Origin: Chrysochromulina tobinii
Lineage: Eukaryota > Haptophyta > Prymnesiales > Chrysochromulinaceae
Reading direction: 5' to 3'
NCBI GenBank assembly: GCA_001275005.1
Contig: JWZX01002440.1
Span: 1-21,806, forward strand
DNA: 21,806 nt
Part shown: positions 17,421 through 21,806 of the stretch, in pieces
Numbering within the stretch: position 1 is the stretch's first letter
Layout of the letters: every line of letters starts with the position of its first letter
The notes under the pieces: generated by a model
What the model saw: only the letters and a program-made list of their open reading frames with translations
The model's database searches: none
What the model was told of the DNA's origin: nothing
Position numbers and translations under genes: made by a program

Positions 17421-17793
17421 ATCGGTCAGCGACGCGATGAGGCGGCCAGCTCTGACTCCAGCACATACGTGTTCGTGCATAACGCGGGAGAGCGCGGGCG
17501 CGGGAGCGCGGGTTCCGTGTCGACCCACAACGGCGGCCACGCAATCCGGAACGCCACGGCCACGCACGCGGCGGCCCACGCGCCACGACCACGCGCGTTC
17601 GGGCCGTGGCGGCCTCGCTCCGCTGGCGAATAATCGCCAACCGATCGCGGAGCTGATTTGTATACCGCTTGAAGGCGCTCGCACGCGCGGCGCGCATGTT
17701 CGCATGCTGAACCATGCTGTGTCTGTGATTGTATTCATGGACACGGCGCGCCTAGTCACTCAACGATCCTTTTATGCTCCTTTCATGCTTCGT
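17421..17793. other. Convergent intergenic region
   Basis: The 3' regions of the coiled-coil gene and the minus-strand superoxide-reductase-like gene meet here. It contains GC-rich simple sequence (GCGCGGG variants near 17490-17510) and a T-rich run with repeated TTCATGCT near 17782-17800. No gene was recognised. Confidence 0.5.
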
Positions 17794-18366
17794 TCATGCT
17801 TCCGCGACGACCGTGTCGCCCTCCCAGACTCCATCAATCGCGCAGTGTGCCGCGGCTACAAAGCGCCGCCCGCGCGCAACGACGAGCACCAGCTCCTTGG
17901 GCTCCTTGGGCAGGAATCTGCGTCCGGCGAAGATCTCGCCCGTGCCGGCATCCGTGACCCAGATTGCGTCGACCACATCCGGCACAGCGGCCGCCGCCGT
18001 GATCTCCACCGACACCTGTCCAGATGCACGGCCAGGCGAGAGAGTCACCATCGGTTTGTGCGACGTTTGGCCTGTGTTCTTCACGCCGCTGCTCAGCACA
18101 CGCATCTCGTCGTAGAATTCGGACCTCCTTGAGCCGCCGTACGAGGCCGCGACTGCTCCGAGCGTGACGACCAGGAGCGGCGACCAACCATACGGCAGGT
18201 CCTTTCGCCAACCGTTCGGATCGTAGAACTGCTTTGTGATGCTATCGCCATTCAAGACCTCGCGCCGGGTCGCGCCGCGTTTGCCGCTCATAGATACTAT
18301 ACGCGCGCGGGCGTAGCATTCGCAGCCGCCGACAAGGAGGAGCACGACGACGACGCACGAGCGCAT
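17794..18366 (-). CDS. Signal-peptide protein with a degenerate superoxide-reductase (desulfoferrodoxin)-like domain
   Basis: 190 residues from the ATG at 18366, chosen because MRSCVVVVLLLVGGCECYA then reads as a signal peptide; an in-frame ATG at 18480 would bury it. An Arg/Ser-rich stretch with TRREVLNG follows, then a hydrophobic segment SPLLVVTLGAVAASYGG (about residues 63-79). The C-terminal about 105 residues look like the iron-binding domain of superoxide reductase: VLSSGVKNTG, HKPMVTL, AIWVTDAGTGEIFAGR and a final HCAIDGVWEGD, which aligns with the family's CNLHGLWEG. Known: the metal centre uses four His and one Cys to reduce superoxide. Here the Cys and the first His are present, but the HPM/HYI histidines and the His three residues after the Cys (Asp here) are missing. 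Catalysis in the normal way is therefore doubtful. Plastid or secretory membrane location is inferred. Confidence 0.6.
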   Translation of the reverse strand: MRSCVVVVLLLVGGCECYARARIVSMSGKRGATRREVLNGDSITKQFYDPNGWRKDLPYGWSPLLVVTLGAVAASYGGSRRSEFYDEMRVLSSGVKNTGQTSHKPMVTLSPGRASGQVSVEITAAAAVPDVVDAIWVTDAGTGEIFAGRRFLPKEPKELVLVVARGRRFVAAAHCAIDGVWEGDTVVAEA

Positions 18367-18412
18367 TGTGAAATGGGCGTTACAATTAAGGAGGGTTTCG
18401 TCCAGACGCCAG

Positions 18413-21400
18413 ATGCCGGAACGTGTGTCAATCGCGTGGTCACGAGCACGTTGGGTGCCGGGTGGTCGACTCCGATTCACACCATCGTGGGCACGCCATG
18501 GAGCGGGAAGTCCTCGACGACTTAGCTTGCGCTTCGCGGCGCTCGCGCGCGAGCTATCGCCGCAGCTGCTGGCGCAGCTGCCGGCGAGCCGCGGACCCGC
18601 AGTGGAGCCTCTCGCCGCGCTGCTCGAGCAGTTATTGTACGCGCTTCCGGCGGCGGATGCGCGGCACCACCGCTATCGACTCATCCGCCACGTGTGCGAG
18701 CGACTTCGTGCGACGCTCGCACCGCTCGTGCCCGAGCTCGAGCCGCTGGGGAGCGTGGATGTCTCCACGTCCGATCCTGCCGATGAGTCCAGCCTCGTCA
18801 CGGCCTGCGTCGAGCACGACGCCTTCCGCCGGCTTTGCGCCATGCTGCACTCGGAGCTCTCGGTGTTGACCAGCCGGCCTGAATGGGCTGCGTCCCTGGC
18901 TGATGTGCTCGCGGACGATGAGCATGGGCCGCCCTCGAGCAGCGCGTCCGAGGGCAGCGTCGGCGGCGCCGGCACGAACGACGACCTCGACCGCTGGCTA
19001 CACGACGAGATGAATGCCGACCTGCCGCCGTTCTACGAGCTGCCTGGGCTGATCACCGGCTTGTACCGCGCGGACACGGCGCTCTCCGCCTGGGCGCGGC
19101 TGCGCTCCTTCTCCGCGAGCGACCTGCTCGAGTGTGATCAGTGGGAGCTGCTCGTACCCGCGCTCCGCCACGCGCTCTGTGCCCGTCAGCTCGCGCCTCC
19201 AGCCGTGCTCCAGATCGTCGAGATGCATACGAGCCTCTTCGACGACGCGCCGCCGGCGCAGCGTGCGAGCGTGCTGCTCAACGTGGCGGCGCTCGTGGAC
19301 TGCATGGGCGGCGGCGGCGGCAGCACATCCGAAGAGGCGTGGGCCACGCCGACCGCCATGCGTTGTGCGCAATTGCTCTGCCGAGGCCGTTGTGACCTTT
19401 CCGACGATGGAGTGGTGCTTGGGGCACTTGAACTCTCGACCTTGCTCGCGACCCTCTTCCGCCTGGCCGCCGCGCCCCCGTCCGACGCCGTTCGCCTGCC
19501 CTCGGCGCCCGGGTTGGCTGTGGGTGCGCCCGGGGCGAACGCATCGGGTGCGAGCTATGCGGGTACTCCTGTACCGGTACGCTGTGCGGGCCTTCTTGCA
19601 AGCTTGGATCCGTCCGCGAGGTGGCTCTCGCGGCTGCTCTCGCGAAGCCATCTGCTCGTGCCGACGTGGCGTCAGCTCGTCGACTCTGGCCTGCTCAAGC
19701 AAGCAGAGGCGACTGCGCGGCAGCCGCTGCCGAGAATACCGGCTTCGATCGCCTCCGATTCGCCATCATCTGATCGGCCGTTGAGCTCGGCGGAGGTGGC
19801 GTTGGCCATCTCGCTGCATCACACTTGTGTCCTTGGGATCTCGGTGCGCCAAGCAGTCGGTCTGATGGCGTCTCTGATGGCGTCTCTGATGGCGTCTCTG
19901 ATGGCGTCTCTGATTGCGGCTCTGAGTGCGTCTCTGAGTGCGTAGCCAGGTCGGTCAGAGTGCGTCTCTGATCGCGTCCGTCCTTGCATGCAGGTGCGCC
20001 ACGCGGTCGGTCTGCAGACGGTGCGCACCTGGGCGGCGGCGGCGAGGTACGAGGCCGGCGCCGGCCCGATGGGAGCAGCGGCGCGCTGTCATGCGGCGGA
20101 TGCGGGGTATGACGTGGCATGGGCTGCGGCCACGATCCCGACGCTCCTCGAGCGGATCTCGGAGATCCATACCCAGACCTCGGAGATGCACTCTCTTTCA
20201 TCGGAGATCCAATCTCCGATCGCTCCCTCGGAGATGCACTCTCTTTCATCGGAGATCCAATCTCCCTCCGGAGGCAGGCTCGGGAGTCCTTTTGCGCAGA
20301 CGGCCCGTGCGCTCGCGGCGGCGGCGCTCAGCGCGGCCCTCGCGAGCCTCTGCCAGCCGCAGTGCCGCGATGCCCTAATTTGGACCGATGCGGCGACTTC
20401 CGCGCTGCTCGCGCCGCTGCTCGCGTTGGGCGCCGAGTTGAGCGCCGAGGAGGCCTCAGAGCCCAACACGGCGCCGCCACTTCCGAGCATGCACACGCTC
20501 CTGGTCGCGAAGAGCGTGTTGCCTGCTGCCCTCGCGCTCGCTGCCCCTTCCACAGCTGCCCCTTCCACAGCTGCCCCTTCCACAGCTGCCCCTTCCACAG
20601 CTGCCCCTTCCACAGCTGCCCCTTCCACAACTCAAGCCCAACACGGCGCTACCCTTTCCACAACTCAAGCCCAGCCAGATTCGCTCGTCGCAAGATCACC
20701 TTATTTGGCAAGTGCGCTCGCAAGATCGCCTGAAGCGCTCGGCAGCCTTGTGGGGAATCTGGGACGGGCCGTGCTGCGCCTGCTGAGCTTGCCGCTCCCA
20801 CCCTCGCCGAATTTCCCCACAGCCACCCTCGCGAGAGCATTTCCCCACAGCCCGCTCCCGCCCTCGCCGACGACGAAGGGGACGGCCGGCTCGTTGGCTG
20901 GCTCATCGGTGGCACCACCACCGGCGGCGGCCCTGCTGGCGCACGAGGTGGGCGCGGGCTGTGCGGAAATGCTCTCGCGCCTTCTGGTTCCACGCCCAGC
21001 CGCGTTCGGCGTACCTGCAATTCGTAACGAACTACGCGCCGTTCTGGGCACCGCCGTCGCTACGGCGTCACAGCCTCGGAGCATTTCCCCACAGCCTCGG
21101 AGCGAGCCTGGGGCGCGAGAGCACTTCCCCACAGAGAGCATTTCCCCACACGAGCCTGGGGCGCGAGAGCACCAGCTCGTGGCGGCAGCGCTTCTGATGC
21201 AGACGCTCTGTGCCAGCCACCGCGCCGCGAATGAGCTGCCGCCTCCACTCCTGCCGCTCCTCGCGCACAGCCTTCTCCCGCCATCAGCAGCCATTCATCC
21301 AGCCGTTGAGCTCGTGTCGCTGGCGGCTCCAGCAGGACCATTTCCCCGCAGCCCATCGGACCCATTTCCCCACAGCCCATCGAACCCATTTCCCCACAGC

Positions 21401-21806
21401 CAAACGGACCCAATTCCCCACAGCCCTTCGGACTCGCTCGTGGGACAACGGCAGGCGGCCATTCTGGCGGGGACGCCCCTTGGTTTGAGAGCTCTCGGGC
21501 GGGCCGGTGTCCTCGAGGCGCGCGCGGCCGCCTTTGTGACGGCTGCGCAGGGAGGGTGGGAGAGCGCAGAGGCGCTGCATCGGGCGCTGATGCCGGGGGA
21601 GGCGTCCCAAATATGGGAGTCGCTCACGGCGCTCACGAGTCTGATCGCCTGGCCGCATGCACCCGCCGCCTGCTCTGAGGCCGGGGTGCGTCATGGCTTC
21701 AGTCGGCCCCTCGCCCGCCTCGCTATGCTGCCCTGGGTCGATGACGTGGCGGTGGTCGGGGTGGCGCCCGTCCCGGCGCCGCCCGTGCCGAGCGCCGTAC
21801 CGAGTA
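18413..21806 (+). CDS. Large helical Leu/Ala-rich protein, two exons, runs off the window
   Basis: Exon 1 is 18413-19843 and exon 2 begins at 19994 and stays open to the window end (604 codons with no stop), so at least 1081 residues. The GT-AG intron is phase 0; without splicing the frame stops at TAG 19943-19945. The first ATG in frame is 18413, only 46 bp from the start of the divergent minus-strand gene; no family was available to test this start. Exon 1 is made of Leu/Ala-rich helices resembling HEAT/ARM repeats (for example WELLVPALRHALCARQ, then LQIVEMHTSLFDDAPPAQRA). Exon 2 alternates helical stretches with low-complexity inserts: SEMHSLSSEIQSP twice, AAPST six times and PFPHSPSD-like units four times. 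No catalytic motif is visible. I do not recognise the family; a ciliary or trafficking scaffold with ARM repeats is only a guess. Confidence 0.65.
19844..19993 (+). repeat. Intron of the last gene, 12-bp repeats, bounded by a 21-bp near-duplicate
   Basis: A 150-bp intron, donor TCG|GTGCGCC, acceptor GCATGCAG. It contains four exact CTGATGGCGTCT units and three variants. The first 21 bases (19844-19864) match the first 21 bases of the next exon (19994-20014) at 19 positions. Confidence 0.85.
20180..20266 (+). repeat. 48-bp in-frame tandem duplication
   Basis: The segment beginning CGGAGATGCACTCTC occurs at about 20181 and 20229, 48 bp apart, both followed by TCGGAGATCCAATCTCC. It encodes SEMHSLSSEIQSP twice. 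Confidence 0.9.
20540..20629 (+). repeat. Six 15-bp repeats encoding AAPST
   Basis: GCTGCCCCTTCCACA is repeated six times exactly. It is followed by a further duplication of TTCCACAACTCAAGCCCA (about 20622 and 20657). Confidence 0.95.
20811..21423 (+). repeat. Dispersed and tandem TTCCCCACAG motif
   Basis: ATTTCCCCACAG or a close variant starts at 20811, 20839, 21083, 21123, 21140, 21340, 21364, 21388 and 21412. The last four are an exact 24-bp tandem array encoding PFPHSPSD-like octapeptides. The others are dispersed and fall in different codon phases. A 21-bp block starting GAGCCTGGGGCGCG is also doubled at 21104 and 21152. Confidence 0.9.

Noticed and set aside
18498-18869. Alternative frame starting at an ATG in good context at 18498
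   Set aside because: It gives an Arg/Ser-rich product; the other frame is Leu/Ala-rich helical and continues in phase through the intron to the window end.

Overview
The window looks like nuclear DNA from a flagellated alga with a secondary red-type plastid, most likely a haptophyte. The evidence is high GC, spliced genes with GT-AG introns, an N-terminus at 8890 that reads as signal peptide plus transit peptide, a multi-exon EF-hand/IQ protein of axonemal type, a mitochondrial-type pyruvate dehydrogenase kinase and a homeobox gene. No tRNA, rRNA, insertion sequence or CRISPR array was seen. The species assignment is inference.

Layout: homeobox gene (+, 15-1103); convergent 3' region with a hairpin and a G-rich 50-bp tandem repeat (1104-1943); a ten-exon gene on the minus strand (7403 down to about 1844) for a large coiled-coil protein with a TSNAXIP1/axonemal-dynein-light-chain-like motif, an EF-hand and an IQ motif; a small minus-strand cysteine-pair/ankyrin gene (7829-8605), divergent from a putative plastid-targeted Pro/Ala/Lys-rich membrane protein (+, 8890-9822); a gene-poor stretch with a very GC-rich palindrome cluster (about 10285-10390); an unrecognised acidic protein (-, 10918-11544); a two-exon PDK-like kinase (-, 12214-13624), divergent from a 1195-residue Ala-rich coiled-coil protein with a SAP-like segment (+, 13833-17420); a signal-peptide protein with a degenerate superoxide-reductase-like domain (-, 17794-18366), divergent from a large helical gene (+, 18413 to beyond the window end).

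The most striking signal is in the introns. All eleven introns that could be resolved (nine in the axonemal-type gene, one in the kinase, one in the last gene) hold short repeats. In most of them these are about 10-bp (10-12) units of the form CTCTGATGGC, always reading this way on the transcribed sense strand, and such units were not noticed outside introns. Three introns have a 5' end that nearly duplicates the start of the following exon, and several share a 3' segment near GCGTCCCTCATCAG. Together these suggest a self-related intron family (introner-like, or formed by duplication of the target), built of minisatellites that repeat a branch-point-like CTGAT. The second exon of the last gene also carries the acceptor-like motif TTCCCCACAG about nine times, in all three codon phases.

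The genes do not form an operon or an obvious pathway; the order is typical of a compact eukaryotic genome with short shared promoters.
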